The notes under the pieces: generated by a model
Told to the model about the DNA's origin: nothing
What the model saw: the letters and a program-made list of their open reading frames with translations, nothing else
Database searches by the model: none
Shown here: positions 36,596 through 47,618 of the stretch, in pieces
Position numbering within the stretch: position 1 is the first letter of the stretch
Layout of the letters: every line of letters starts with the position of its first letter
From: Batillaria attramentaria
Lineage: Eukaryota > Mollusca > Gastropoda > Batillariidae
Assembly (NCBI GenBank): GCA_018292915.2
Contig: JACVVK020000497.1
Location: 407,001-471,000, forward strand
Reading direction: 5' to 3'
Length of the DNA stretch: 64,000 nt
Translations under genes and position numbers: made by a program

Positions 36596-37816
36596 TCAGT
36601 TTCTAAACTTGAGTTTCAGTCGGCGTTTGGGAACGCTGACATAAGTAACAGATGTGGATAGAGGTGGGCATGACGGTTGGTTCTTCAATAAGCGCGACTT
36701 CGTCAGTTCCCTCCCACTGTGACTGCAAAAGATGTGAGGCAGATATGGAGGACCTGGTACGTTTCTCGGTTTGAAAGATCGTCTAAGTCTGTTGGGGCGT
36801 TTCCCTACGATAGCTGAAGGCGGCCGTGGCTTCGGGAGGGCTTTGTGCTTCTCTGCGTTCGGAAGAAACGGCAGATTAGGTACTAGTGTCTGTTGGCTGC
36901 CATCGGCTTCGTGGTCGTTGCGATGGGGTGACGAGGCAGGCCTGCGTTGTGAACCTTGCTTGTTTAAGTTCTGATGAGCCTTCAGACGCCTTAGGTGCGA
37001 GAGAGAAGACCCTCGGCTCCGTTTGCCGCGCGGAGGCCCTTGGCTCTGTCTGTTGGTCGAAGACCCTTGGCTGTGTTTGTCTGGCAAAGACCCTTGGCTC
37101 GGTTGGTTCGACGAAGACCCTTGGATCTGTTTGTTGGCAGTTTGTCCGTCCGGCAAGCTCGCGTTCGGCTGTAACTGCTTGTCCTGTTTGTTCCCCAGAA
37201 TATGGCACCAGCGGTTTTGACAACACTCCAGCACCCGTTCGATTCTTCTGTCTAAGCCCGTGTCACCCTGATAGTGTGCTTCTGCCACTTGTGGCGATGG
37301 TGACGGCGTTGAGGGGAGGGACAGAGATTTCGGGGTGGGTGGCGAAGGACGGAGTCCTACTCTTGATGACGTAAGTGGTGATATTGTTGCCGGTGGGGTG
37401 GGTAGTGGGGATGGTGTGTGCGGACTTGGAGGTGGCTGCCTTCCTGATAAGGGTCGTGGATATAGTGATACGGTGTACAGTTTAGACTGTGATGGTGTTG
37501 AAAATGGTGCAGGCGCAAATGGTGCAAATGGTGTTGAAAATGGTGACTCGGATCGGGGTGTGGATGGTGGTGGCGGTGGTGACGATAGTAGTGGTAGTGA
37601 TGTTGCTGGTGGTGATGGCAGTGGTGGTAGTTGTGTGGGCGGTGGCAGACCTGGTATGGGTCGTAGTGACAGTTGTGCAGGCTCCAGGCTGCCGAATAAG
37701 CTTAGGCAATAGTGTTGCAGAAACTGAGTGTTGAGCAGGGCCGCAGGACACGGAAACTGAATCTGATCTGTGCGCTCGGGGTGTAGCAAAGGCAAGAGGC
37801 CTAGATCTGGGGGTTT
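36596..37816 (-). CDS. Putative Pro/Ser-rich basic protein frame upstream of the tubulin gene
   Basis: The frame is open for 407 codons (including stop) on the minus strand, with no recognised domain. The N-terminal part reads KPPDLGLLPLLHPERTDQIQF. A Pro/Ser/Thr-rich block follows (about residues 60-165). Then comes a diverged ~10-residue repeat of the type SQGSSTNRQ / SQGPPRGKR. The end is basic, VPKRRLKLKFRN. A plausible acceptor (gtcctag) lies directly before position 37816 in the matching phase, so this could be the 3' exon of the repeat-protein gene at 38006-40159. The composition is biased, and the complementary strand also has open frames, so the call is tentative. It lies about 1 kb upstream of the alpha-tubulin start, on the same strand. 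Confidence 0.4.
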   Translation of the reverse strand, partial: KPPDLGLLPLLHPERTDQIQFPCPAALLNTQFLQHYCLSLFGSLEPAQLSLRPIPGLPPPTQLPPLPSPPATSLPLLSSPPPPPSTPRSESPFSTPFAPFAPAPFSTPSQSKLYTVSLYPRPLSGRQPPPSPHTPSPLPTPPATISPLTSSRVGLRPSPPTPKSLSLPSTPSPSPQVAEAHYQGDTGLDRRIERVLECCQNRWCHILGNKQDKQLQPNASLPDGQTANKQIQGSSSNQPSQGSLPDKHSQGSSTNRQSQGPPRGKRSRGSSLSHLRRLKAHQNLNKQGSQRRPASSPHRNDHEADGSQQTLVPNLPFLPNAEKHKALPKPRPPSAIVGKRPNRLRRSFKPRNVPGPPYLPHIFCSHSGRELTKSRLLKNQPSCPPLSTSVTYVSVPKRRLKLKFRN

Positions 37817-38005
37817 CTAGGACAGGTTTTGGCAACGGCAACTAAGTGTGAGCTAGGTTTTGGCTAACAGGGTTTGGGCAGTGGGCTGTGGAGATCCTAG
37901 GGAAAGCAAACCCAAACGAGCTATGTAGACAGCCGGAACTAATCGTGACACGGAAGGTACAAGTATGCTGCAGGAACTGGATTTGTCACAGCGACTGGTT
38001 AATTA

Positions 38006-40159
38006 TTAATACGGTGGGGTACTTTTCTTCCAGGCAATTTTGTGGGAATGTAATGCAGAAACCGACCTGTTATCCGGGCCGCACGAACTGGATATTTCGG
38101 TGGGCACGCGTATGTTTGTCCACCTCTCGTAGGAATCTGGTTCACAAATGCATTTAGGCAGGTGCACCTGACGACTGCTCCAGTTAGATGTGCAGCCGGT
38201 TTTGGACCAACTGACTGTGGAAACAAAGTTCGGATCTGGGTCACAGGAACCGGGTGTCTCGGTGAAAACAGGATGTGTCCTACGTTCGCGCGGATCCGGT
38301 GTCGTAACGTGAAGAACAGAATACGGCCTTTGGTCTTGCGAGCAGGGCTCTGCGATAGGATGTCGTATATCCTGGCTACGGATGCCTGCTGCGGTCTTGC
38401 ACCTCGTTTTGTTTCTGGAAAGCAAGTGTGGAAATCGGCTGTAGGAACTGGCCTTGGCAGCGAGGGCAAGGGGTTTCCTTGAGTGAAGTACGGAACGTTT
38501 AGCTATAGGGACGAAGTGTGGCCCGAGACTGTAGCCGAGGAAGTGAATGGGATGAGAATCTGACTTTGAGACGGCGGAACTGGAGTTTGTCAGTGAGACA
38601 GAATGTGAATTTGTAACCTCGGACCCGGATTTTGGGAATGAGACAGACTGTAACTTTGTGACCTCGGAGCCGGATTTTGTGACTGAGACAGACTGTAACT
38701 TTGAGATTTCAGAACCGGATTTTTCGACTGGAACAGAATGTGAGCGTGAGACTGTGAAATCGTGTCTGGCAGTTAAAGAGGAGTATGCCCTCAGGACGTC
38801 AAAACCGGGCCCGGCAAAACGAGACTTTGAGGTGCCGCGGTCGGGTTTAAATCGGAATAGATCAGAAGGTGAACTGATGTTTACAACTGAAACAGACTTT
38901 GAGTTTGGGACGCTGGCACGAGGTTTAGCAATCGGACCAGAACCTGAGTTAGAGAATTCTAAACCGCTGTCTGCAACTGGGGCAGAATTTGCCTGTGAGG
39001 CGTGAAAACTGGTGTCGACAACTGGATCAGAATATTTTTTTAGGGCGTGACTGCTGGTTTCGAGAACTGGAACAGAATATTCTTTTAGGGCGTGAACACT
39101 TGTTTCGACAACTGGAACAGAATATTTTTTTAGGGCGTGACTACTGGTTTCGACAACTGGAACAGAATATTCTTTTAGGGCGTGAACACTTGTTTCGACA
39201 ACTGGATACGAATTTGCTTCTAGGGCGTGACAACTGGTTTCCGCAACTGGATGTGAATTTGCTTCGAGGGCGTGACAACTGGTTTCTGCAACTGGATGTG
39301 AATTTGCTTTTAGGGCGTTACAACTGGTTTCTGCAACTGGATGTGAATTTGCTTCTAGGGCGTGACAACTGGTTTCTGCAACTGAATGTGAATTTGCTTC
39401 TAGGGCGTGACAACTGGTTTCTGCAACTGGATGTGAATTTGCTTTTAGGGCGTGACAACTGGTTTCTGCAACTGGATGTGAATTTGATTTTAGGGCGTGA
39501 CAACTGGTTTCTGCAACTGGATGTGAATTTGCGTCTAGGGCGTGACAACTGGTTTCTGCAACTGGATGTGAATTTGCTTCTAGGGCGTGACAACTGGTTT
39601 CTGCAACTGGATGTGAATTTGCTTTTAGGGCGAGACAACTGGTTTCGACAGCTGAGTCAGAGTATTCTTTTAGGGCGTGACAACTGGTTTCGACAACTGG
39701 ATCAGAATATCCTTCTAAGGAGTGATGACTGGTTTTGGCAACTAGATCACAACAGTCTTTTTGTGGGTCCAAACGAGTTTCCCATACAGATTTTGATTTT
39801 GCGGTTCCAGGATGAAGTTTTGCTGTTGTAACATTCAGTTCCTCTGGGCAGGAGTTTGAGACGTAACCAAACTGTGATTTTTGACAGAGGGGAAAGGGGT
39901 CTGAAGCGGAAAGATATTTCGAAATAGGATCGTCGGAACTGTGTTTTGAAGTGGGCTGATTGTTCGGTTTTTCCGAGAGACGGAAGTCAAGAGGATGTCC
40001 TGTCTTTAGCACAATGGGGGTCACGTACAGACCCTGAGGATGGGCTGTGTAACGGAGCTGACGATCAAAAGGCGGGAGATTCGCAGGGGGCGCTGGCGAG
40101 TTGCTGAAACGAGTTCTGGGGCGTTGGAGTGAAATGTTGACTAATGTACCAGGACCGAA
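38006..40159 (-). CDS. Putative repeat protein made of degenerate 15-residue units (long open exon)
   Basis: The frame is open for 718 codons from an in-frame stop at 40160-40162 to a stop at 38006. I recognise no family. The first ~130 codons are non-repetitive (contains QLRYTAHPQGLYVTPIV). Then about 16 near-identical 15-residue units of the type SHPVAETSCHALEAN follow, grading into diverged units (for example PVEKSGSEISKLQSV) that keep a Pro/Ser-Val-x-x-(T/S) pattern. The C-terminal ~130 residues are again diverged. No ATG start is obvious near the front, so this is probably an internal or terminal exon. A candidate acceptor (ggtttcag) ends just before the upstream stop. A CAG/gtgcac donor at 38168/38167 could splice in phase 0 to 37816 and join the next frame. 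The 45-bp period keeps other frames open too, so long frames inside the repeat are weak evidence; openness well beyond the exact repeat is the main support. Confidence 0.45.
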   Translation of the reverse strand, partial: FGPGTLVNISLQRPRTRFSNSPAPPANLPPFDRQLRYTAHPQGLYVTPIVLKTGHPLDFRLSEKPNNQPTSKHSSDDPISKYLSASDPFPLCQKSQFGYVSNSCPEELNVTTAKLHPGTAKSKSVWETRLDPQKDCCDLVAKTSHHSLEGYSDPVVETSCHALKEYSDSAVETSCLALKANSHPVAETSCHALEANSHPVAETSCHALDANSHPVAETSCHALKSNSHPVAETSCHALKANSHPVAETSCHALEANSHSVAETSCHALEANSHPVAETSCNALKANSHPVAETSCHALEANSHPVAETSCHALEANSYPVVETSVHALKEYSVPVVETSSHALKKYSVPVVETSVHALKEYSVPVLETSSHALKKYSDPVVDTSFHASQANSAPVADSGLEFSNSGSGPIAKPRASVPNSKSVSVVNISSPSDLFRFKPDRGTSKSRFAGPGFDVLRAYSSLTARHDFTVSRSHSVPVEKSGSEISKLQSVSVTKSGSEVTKLQSVSFPKSGSEVTNSHSVSLTNSSSAVSKSDSHPIHFLGYSLGPHFVPIAKRSVLHSRKPLALAAKASSYSRFPHLLSRNKTRCKTAAGIRSQDIRHPIAEPCSQDQRPYSVLHVTTPDPRERRTHPVFTETPGSCDPDPNFVSTVSWSKTGCTSNWSSRQVHLPKCICEPDSYERWTNIRVPTEISSSCGPDNRSVSALHSHKIAWKKSTPPY
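39006..39745. repeat. 45-bp coding-type minisatellite, about 16 copies
   Basis: Units gggcgtgacaactggtttct followed by gcaactggatgtgaatttgc recur every 45 bp. It lies inside the minus-strand open frame 38006-40159. A plus-strand 280-codon frame over the same repeats is treated as its shadow. Confidence 0.93.
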
Positions 40160-40906
40160 TCACTGAAACCGGTTTAGCAAAACTGAAACTGGTTTTTGCG
40201 TAATCGCGAGCGAAGCTTACGCGATGATGCGTTTTGTAGGAAAACAGTCGAACGCCTCGTGAACGATTCACTTACGTGAGTCTCTGGTCCCCGGGAGGCC
40301 TACAACTTTAAATACACCAAGGAAACAAAGAGCAAAAGAACAAAAAAGGTAACCTAACCAAATCCAGAAGCGCCCGCACCAAAAGAGAATTACAAGTCAG
40401 TATCTCTTGAAAGATCTCAGGCGCCTTTGGGAAGATACGGGCTGGTTACTTGTGGAACTATACAAAGGACTGAACAAGCCATCATCTCCACTCGTAATGC
40501 AGACTGGTACGAGAAACAAGCGACAGTGTTTAGAATACACGTCACAGTGTTGCCCCGCGGGGCAGTCACTTTCCTGGCAACATCTGTCGTTCGCGTGGAT
40601 TTTTGGCAGCCTTGAATGAAGAAAACGTAAAGCGCATCTCTGAAATCCAAGGCGAAGCTGAAATCAGAACTGCCGGAAGGTGATAAAGTAGCCTAGCAGG
40701 AAGTGTGATAATGACGTCATCCTGTGATGTAATGTAGATGTTTGACGTCACTACTCAGAAGCCGCGTCATTTCTATGAAGCACGTGTTTATTTGATTTTT
40801 TTTTTTCGTTACCACCACCGCCACCTCTACCACCACCACTACTACATCTACAACGACGACGACGCCGCCGACGAAATCAGTACCAACAATTCTGACACGG
40901 AAACCA

Positions 40907-40943
<37 letters not shown>

Positions 40944-41076
40944 TCAACCACTGACAGCCAAAGAACAATGCAGGCACCCAAAATACAAACAAGTACAAGT
41001 ACAACACAGCACTGAGAGGCCGTAGAGTTGACAACTCGGACTCGTTACGAAGGATTTATTTCTAAGATTATACTAT
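40160..41076. other. Intergenic, no gene seen
   Basis: Contains (CCA/ACC)n near 40812-40870 and (GA)n at 40914-40940. If the frame at 38006 is an exon, its upstream exon(s) should be here or beyond. Confidence 0.45.
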
Positions 41077-41371
41077 ACGGTGTATGACCCATCTGATGAG
41101 CCGTTTTATGCCAGTAGAAGGGTCAACATTTCCGTACGGTGTATGACCCATCTGATGAGCCGCTTTATGCCAGTAGAAGGGTCAACATTTCCGTACGGTG
41201 TATGACCCATCTGATGAGCCGCTTAATGCCAGTAGAAGGGTCAACATTTCCGTACGGTGTATGACCCATCTGATGAGCCGCTTTATGCCAGTAGAACGGT
41301 CAACATTTCCGTACGGTGTATGACCCATCTGATGAGCCGCTTTATGCCAGTAGAACGGTCAACATTTCCGT
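41077..41371. repeat. 59-bp tandem array, five copies
   Basis: Units begin acggtgtatgacccatctga at 41077, 41136, 41195, 41254 and 41313. Across each junction gggtca...ccgtacgg...tgaccc forms a nested inverted repeat. Confidence 0.92.
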
Positions 41372-41389
41372 AAGCAGGCTAATTCCATC

Positions 41390-41625
41390 TTTGCTGAGCC
41401 ATTTTATGTTTAGGAGCAGTTTCGCTCGTGAGTGCGCCTGTACGCTCGATATACTCTATCTTGATGATTAGTACAGCTCTTAATGCGACACGATGTTGTT
41501 TACATTTTTGCGCGAGCGGTCGAACATCAGTTCAAATTCTGCGACTGGTGCTCCACTACTTGAGCACTTACCGTGGTCGCCGTCGAGTACAATTCTGTCG
41601 ACTCAGTGCCAGCGGCAAATTTGTT
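41390..41625 (+). repeat. Dispersed repeat A, copy 3 (partial)
   Basis: Contains cagtttcgctcgtgagtgcg, gtacagctcttaatgcgaca and gcgcgagcggtcgaacat. The far end is lost. It directly follows the 59-bp array. Confidence 0.7.
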
Positions 41626-44600
41626 GTGTGCATCTGTGGGTGGAAAGGTTGGAATGGGATGTGTGGGGGTGGGGGTGGGGGCAGGGGGGGGGGGAGTGGT
41701 GAAGAGAATCACTTTTCAAAGAAAACAGAAACCAGTTTCCCTTCACGCGCACGATCACAACGTGGGCTCAGCACAAGGGAGATAATCGAAGATATGAGCC
41801 CCATTTTACAATTCGGCTTTATCGTGTTACTTCCCTTGCGTTGTGTTCCTCACTCCAGACGACAGTGCTCCAGACCCAGTGCAGTTGCGGTTTCGACACG
41901 AACGACTCATAGCAGACTGAGATTACACTACAAGATTTGATAACCTTCCTCGACCTTGTATGCAACAGATTTGTGTGCTTATTTCTTTTCTTCTATCTTT
42001 CTTCATCAGTTTTGAAACTTGACGGAATCTGCAAAACTGATGAAGACCAACAGTCACCCGCGAAACTCAGTGAACGTGTCATTACTACGATAACTTTAAG
42101 CCATTGTCAGTGCTGGCTGCTGTCAGTTTTCAAGAACGCCGAGTCCGGCGGAGACAAACTATGACACTAATAAGAACTAATGCTGCAGGAAATACCAAAC
42201 CTTAATCATGGACGCGTGTATCGAGTTTCCATGTAAATAACGCGACAAAAACAGGTTTAACTGATGATAGGCCTACCGTTGTCAACAGTTCGAGAAGTCT
42301 GAGTCTTCATTGCCGGGAAACAAGACGTTGATCAGGCTTAACAGTAAGCCAGAAACTTTACACTAGGTTTTCCAAAATGGATGTCGTGGTTATGTAAGGC
42401 TTCGTGCTGTTTCAGTGTCAGTGTTATTTTGTAACGGTGTGCGTGCTTGACCTTGGAGGCACGAGTGACAACGTAAACAAGTCAGTCTCACTAGAGGAGG
42501 GAGAATGGAGGCCACACTATGGTCAATGATAATAGTAATAATAATGATAATAATGATTATACTTATATGTCGCTGTAACCTATTAATAAATAACAATAAA
42601 CTAAAATAACAAGTGACAAGGAAGAAATATATACGATAATATACAGAGCCACAACTGAAGGGCCTAGACGCAACGACACTCCGGCCATACACACTCGCAC
42701 ATAATGCAAACAGTTAAATAGTGTCCAGGGCTAAAGACAGATGGGTTTTAAGTCTTGCAAGTTTCAAGGGAGGGCGACTAACCGCCGCGGAGAGGACGAG
42801 ACGGAGAGAATTTCAGGCTAAAGGACCAGCCGGTAGGTGAATGCTCGAGTGCCAACGGTAGAAAGTCTAGTGCGGTGAATTCAGTCTGAGGGTAAGAGTC
42901 ACGGTCAGCTGACGACCGTGCCGGCCCGCCAGGGAGCGTGACGGACTGTGGAGTTGATAATGGATAGCCAGTGCTGTATCAGTCAGTGAATATAAACTAT
43001 TAACGGCCAAGTCGCCTACCGCTGTGCCGGACTGTAACCGGTGTAGTCCGAGGTGTTGAGACTGAGTTTATTTAACCACCCGTATACACGTCCCATTACA
43101 CAGGGCATTCTGACGATAAGCACCTCATTAATCCAACCGGCAGCCACTGAATCAGTGTTTGAGACCCGGCATCAATCCTGACATGAAAGAGAAGAGACGG
43201 AGTCTATTCAGTCAGTCTAGAAGGTTCTGGAAGGCTTAGTCTCACAATGTTTGCTGAAATCGTAACTGCCGGAAAATGTCGTTACACACTTCATCAGTTC
43301 CGACACCATAATCTCAACGTATATCGGCCAAGTCTTAGTTCAAAACCGGCAGTTCGGCCGCTACTCGGTGAAGTACTGCGATTCAGTAACTGAACACAAA
43401 TGGAGACTGACTCAGTGAATGGCAGAGGGTGTGAAAGTTGACTCGAAGTGTAGGTGAAAAATAAACAAAGATGGCCCCTTCCAGGTAATTTATTTACAAA
43501 TATCAGACCTACGGGCGAAGACACCATGGGGAATCGCCCGCCATAAAACATGTTAGCACGAGGGAACGAAAACGCGGGACTAGTCTTATGTTATGCTCTG
43601 AAGCACTCCAGCACCAAATCCTCGTTCGTGTCCACCTAATCGAGTTTATGAAACTCTCTCCGATCCATCCACTTCAAACGGTCTCGCCAAAGTTTGCAAG
43701 TAAGAGCCATTCGCCTTTCTAAAGGTGCTCATGTTCTTAGGGGAAATTCACCTGGGTGTAAAAATATACGGACCCCTCAACCAGGCCTGCACACACGCTC
43801 TCTAGCCTCGTTCTGACATAAACAAAATGGCGCCCGAAAGGTGGCAAGGGTTCCGGAAATAGCCGCCACGCGGCCATGTGCTGTTAGTGACCGGATAAAC
43901 AAAACCGAAATCTCACTTTGTGCTCGCTGAATCAGTACCCGCTGCATCTTCAGGGATAGGAAGGACGTTCCAAGGATGAGACTGAGAGAAGTCTTCCTCA
44001 CCTTTAAGTCGTTCAACTGGTGAATGGTTCACTGAAGAGAAACTAACTTGAAGACGTCACTGGCAGTTTTCTGACTTTGAACTGAGGTCAGTGTGTCTCG
44101 TACAACTTGAGAAACACGCAAAAGAGCTTTTAAAATGCAAAAGAAAGTGTCCACTATCCATCCTCCCACACATACACACACTCACACACGTGGGAATGTA
44201 CAAATCGACATCAATGAAAGCCAAACAGCCAAGTGTGACATTCCTGCCAAAACTAACAGTCTGTAAAACTTCAGATGTTTCCGTGTCTGCGTATTGCACC
44301 TGAAACAACGACAAAGGAACTGGAAATACATTAGACAGTTCTTCCTTGATTCAAGAACACGAGTCAAAGAACTTCAAAGGCATTTTACGTTTGTGAATGG
44401 AAATCTGGATTCTCAGTGCGTGTGCTTCAAAATTTTTTGTCGGTATACGGCTCCTGTCCCGTTTAGCCTGCTGACTTACCGCACTAGTCAGCGTAAAGAA
44501 GTTTACCTTTCCCCGTCCACCGACTCGAAAATTTCAATTACTGAAAGAGAAAGGACATGGGCCCTTCATTTTTATATAGATATGTGTGTTTATTTATTTA

Positions 44601-44696
44601 TTTATTTCTTTATGTGTATTTTCCATAAATCACTAACGTCAAATAATCTTGTGAAGCCTAGAATAGTCGTGGTTCTCTCAGTCCTACAACGTTGCC
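41626..44696. other. Intergenic, no gene seen
   Basis: G-rich tract at 41663-41697 and (AAT)n near 42532-42560. The stretch 42740-42960 looks like decayed transposon DNA but could not be assigned. Confidence 0.5.
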
Positions 44697-44880
44697 GGGA
44701 GCCGGGATAGCCGAATGGTAGAGCGCTGGACTCTCAATGCCCAGGTCGTGAGTTCGAATCCCGGCTGGGGCCAAATATTTGTGCTGCCCTTATTCTCATT
44801 ACACCGTCTCTGATATGATCCTTACATGGTGGAAAAGGACATTAAACTCCCAAACACCCACCCACCCACCTGCCCACCCT
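44697..44880 (+). mobile_element. tRNA-derived SINE, full copy (same family as 45658)
   Basis: It starts gccgggatagccgaatggta (A box) and has the B box gagttcgaatcc, the ccaaatatttgtgctg core, ggtggaaaaggacattaaac and a long CACC tail. No clear target duplication is visible. Confidence 0.88.
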
Positions 44881-45329
44881 AGGACGCCGAAACTTTGAAA
44901 CAAGCCATGATTTTGCGCAGCTCTTGATAGTCTCTTTTGTTTGACAGAGGATTGCCTACTCCACCCAATGCCCTATACTCTTAACAAGCTGTGAACTAGT
45001 TATATATGTCTGTAGGTCAAAATACCACCTTACTGCGCAGCGATGGAGATGAAATTGGGTTACTGCAACAAATCCCAGAGCCATACCCCAAAGACGGGAT
45101 TGCTGACAACCTTCTCCGACAGACGCACATTTCTGCATGGGATGATAATGAATTGAGAACGCCAAGAGCTCAAGCATCATCATCTGGTTAAATTCGAGAA
45201 CCGGGAACCTGAGGCAAGGTTTACAGGCCGCTAATCCCTCGTTATTAGTTAGCAGGCATTGAAGAGTAGATTGCACTTCTGGGTTGCACGCTGTGCGGGA
45301 TGGTGTGAAGTAAGGCTGCAATGGTCGGT

Positions 45330-45640
45330 GTCGGATGGTTTGGTTTGGCTTGGTTTGGTTTGGTCTGCTTTGGTCTGGTCGGCTTTTTTTTTTCTTTTTT
45401 TCGTTTTGGTATGGTTTAGTTGGTTAGGTTTGGTTTGGTTTGGTTTCGCTTTGTTTGTTTGTTTGGTTGGTTGGTTTGGTTTGTTCGTATTGGTTTGGTT
45501 TGGTCCAGTCTGGTTTGGTTCGGTTGCTCGTTTTTGTTTGGTTTGATTTGGTCTGGTGTGGTGGGGTCTGGTAAAGTTTGGTTTGGCTTGGTTTGGTTTG
45601 GTTCGTTTTGGCATGGTTTGGTTTGGTTTGGCCTGGTTTG
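45330..45640. repeat. TTTGG-rich degenerate pentanucleotide tract
   Basis: Irregular repeats of tttggtttggtc and ttggtttggtttgg. It ends directly at the target duplication of the SINE at 45658. Confidence 0.9.
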
Positions 45641-45657
45641 TTTCTTGTGTTCTTGGC

Positions 45658-45834
45658 AGGGAACCGGGATAGCCGAATGGTAGAGCGTTGGACTCTCAAT
45701 ACTCGGATCGTGAGTTCGAATCCCGGCTGGGGCCAAATATTTGTGCTGGCCTTTTTCTCGTTGGCCCGTCTTTGATATCACCCTTACGTGGTGGAAAAGG
45801 ACGTTAAATTCTTAAACACCCACCCACCCACCAA
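45658..45834 (+). mobile_element. tRNA-derived SINE, full copy with 13-bp target duplication
   Basis: The head carries a pol III A box (tagccgaatgg) and B box (gagttcgaatcc). The body runs ccaaatatttgtgctgg ... ggtggaaaaggacgttaaa and ends in a CACC-rich tail. The copy is flanked by the perfect direct repeat ttgtgttcttggc at 45645-45657 and 45835-45847. The duplication fixes both ends and shows LINE-type retroposition. Confidence 0.9.
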
Positions 45835-46410
45835 TTGTGTTCTTGGCTTTTGTTGCGGCTGTTGTTTTGTTTTCCTTTTCAAGTTTTGTTGTTGCTGTTT
45901 TGTTTTTAGTGAGGGTTGGTGGGGATGAGGGAGGGGGGGGGGAGTGGCGTGTCTGTGCATCTTCTTTCCAACTCGTCCCTGCTTAGATCAACCAAAGTAA
46001 ACAACCACAGGTACAAATTTTCTTTTCGTGAAGTTGTTATCGAGCGTATAATCACTGTCTCAAAGGTTAATTTATGTAATTCTATTTTTAGCCACTCATA
46101 CTTCTCGCAACACTCAATACTCGTCTTTTGAAGTGACACGACAAAACAGTGAACAGAAACTTGACCTGTCAGTATGTTGTCGTGGCCAAACGGGAGTTGA
46201 GTTACGTACAGAGTTGTTCAACAGTTGAATCAAATGCACTTGAATTTTGTGGGATGAGAATGGTATGAAAGTGGCACGTTACACCACAGGTGCCCAGAGT
46301 GTGACAGACGCGAAATGGAGTGCAGCTGTCTGATTTTTCGTATATCAGTGTAAGACGCATTCTGTTTATTGTACCAAAGGGAATGGGATGATAAGGGTCG
46401 GAACAGAAGC

Positions 46411-46724
<314 letters not shown>

Positions 46725-47220
46725 GTGCATGTGTGATATTCATATACGCTCTGGCAACTAAAATACAACATAATTATGTCCTCAATATTATCCACTTATG
46801 GCACAGAAATGACAGAACATATACATGTATGAAACCCCGCACAAAACTCCATCACCACCACTTTCCGTAAACTCCGGCTATAATGGCTGAATGCGCGCAC
46901 TCCGGATACTCGTCATTTCATTTTGCCCGGAGCAACGATACGCACTCTAGCTGCAGCCTACTTTATAACCCACCCTGTGAAAGGCAAGAGGCTGGCTGCA
47001 TGCGTGTTGTTTACCTGTTCACAATGACCGGACAGGTATTCCTGATATGTCACATCTACAACACAATTAAATGTAGGCACGATCATCGACCAGTTTGTTC
47101 TGCTGCATCCTTATGCAATGTGGTTTTGAGCTCAGGGGTTTGAGTGATCTGTTGAGATATGGACGCAAATGCTTCAGGCATTTCAGAGATTTAAAACAAA
47201 TATACATACCTGCAAAAAGA

Positions 47221-47222
<2 letters not shown>

Positions 47223-47306
<84 letters not shown>
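47223..47306. repeat. (GT)n microsatellite
   Basis: About 42 uninterrupted GT units. Confidence 0.96.
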
Positions 47307-47307
<1 letters not shown>

Positions 47308-47618
47308 CTAACACGACAAATTTACTCACACGAGGGATTTTCTCCGAGTAAAAATATCGTTCGAAACTTTTATTCCGGAGTAAAAAAAAAAAAAAAAAAA
47401 AAAAGTCGCACGACAGAAGTAGTCCTACGCCAAGGGATTGCATCTGTCATACGAGTTTTTTTTACTCGAGAATAAGAATTTCTTTCACAAGATGTTTACT
47501 CCTGAGTAAACTCCTTGTGGAGTAAGTTTGTCTTATTACGCTGGCATTCATTCAAAATGGTGCAATCTTTACAATAGCATTTAATTAATTTTCACACAGG
47601 TATGGTGAGGACAGAGTA

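Noticed and set aside
36876..37734. Plus- and minus-strand frames overlapping the Pro/Ser-rich frame
   Set aside because: Shorter, shadow frames produced by the same repeats; the 407-codon minus frame is the best candidate.
41077..41371. Hammerhead ribozyme
   Set aside because: ctgatgag is present in each unit, but there is no matching stem II and no proper GAAA box, and the hairpin leaves no stem I.
44697..44775. Functional tRNA genes at SINE heads (also 7380-7446, 25385-25456, 45658, 47640, 32798)
   Set aside because: A and B boxes are present, but acceptor stems do not close and each is joined to a SINE body.
45330..45640. Telomere-like repeat
   Set aside because: The TTTGG units are irregular and do not match TTAGGG; it is a degenerate simple repeat.
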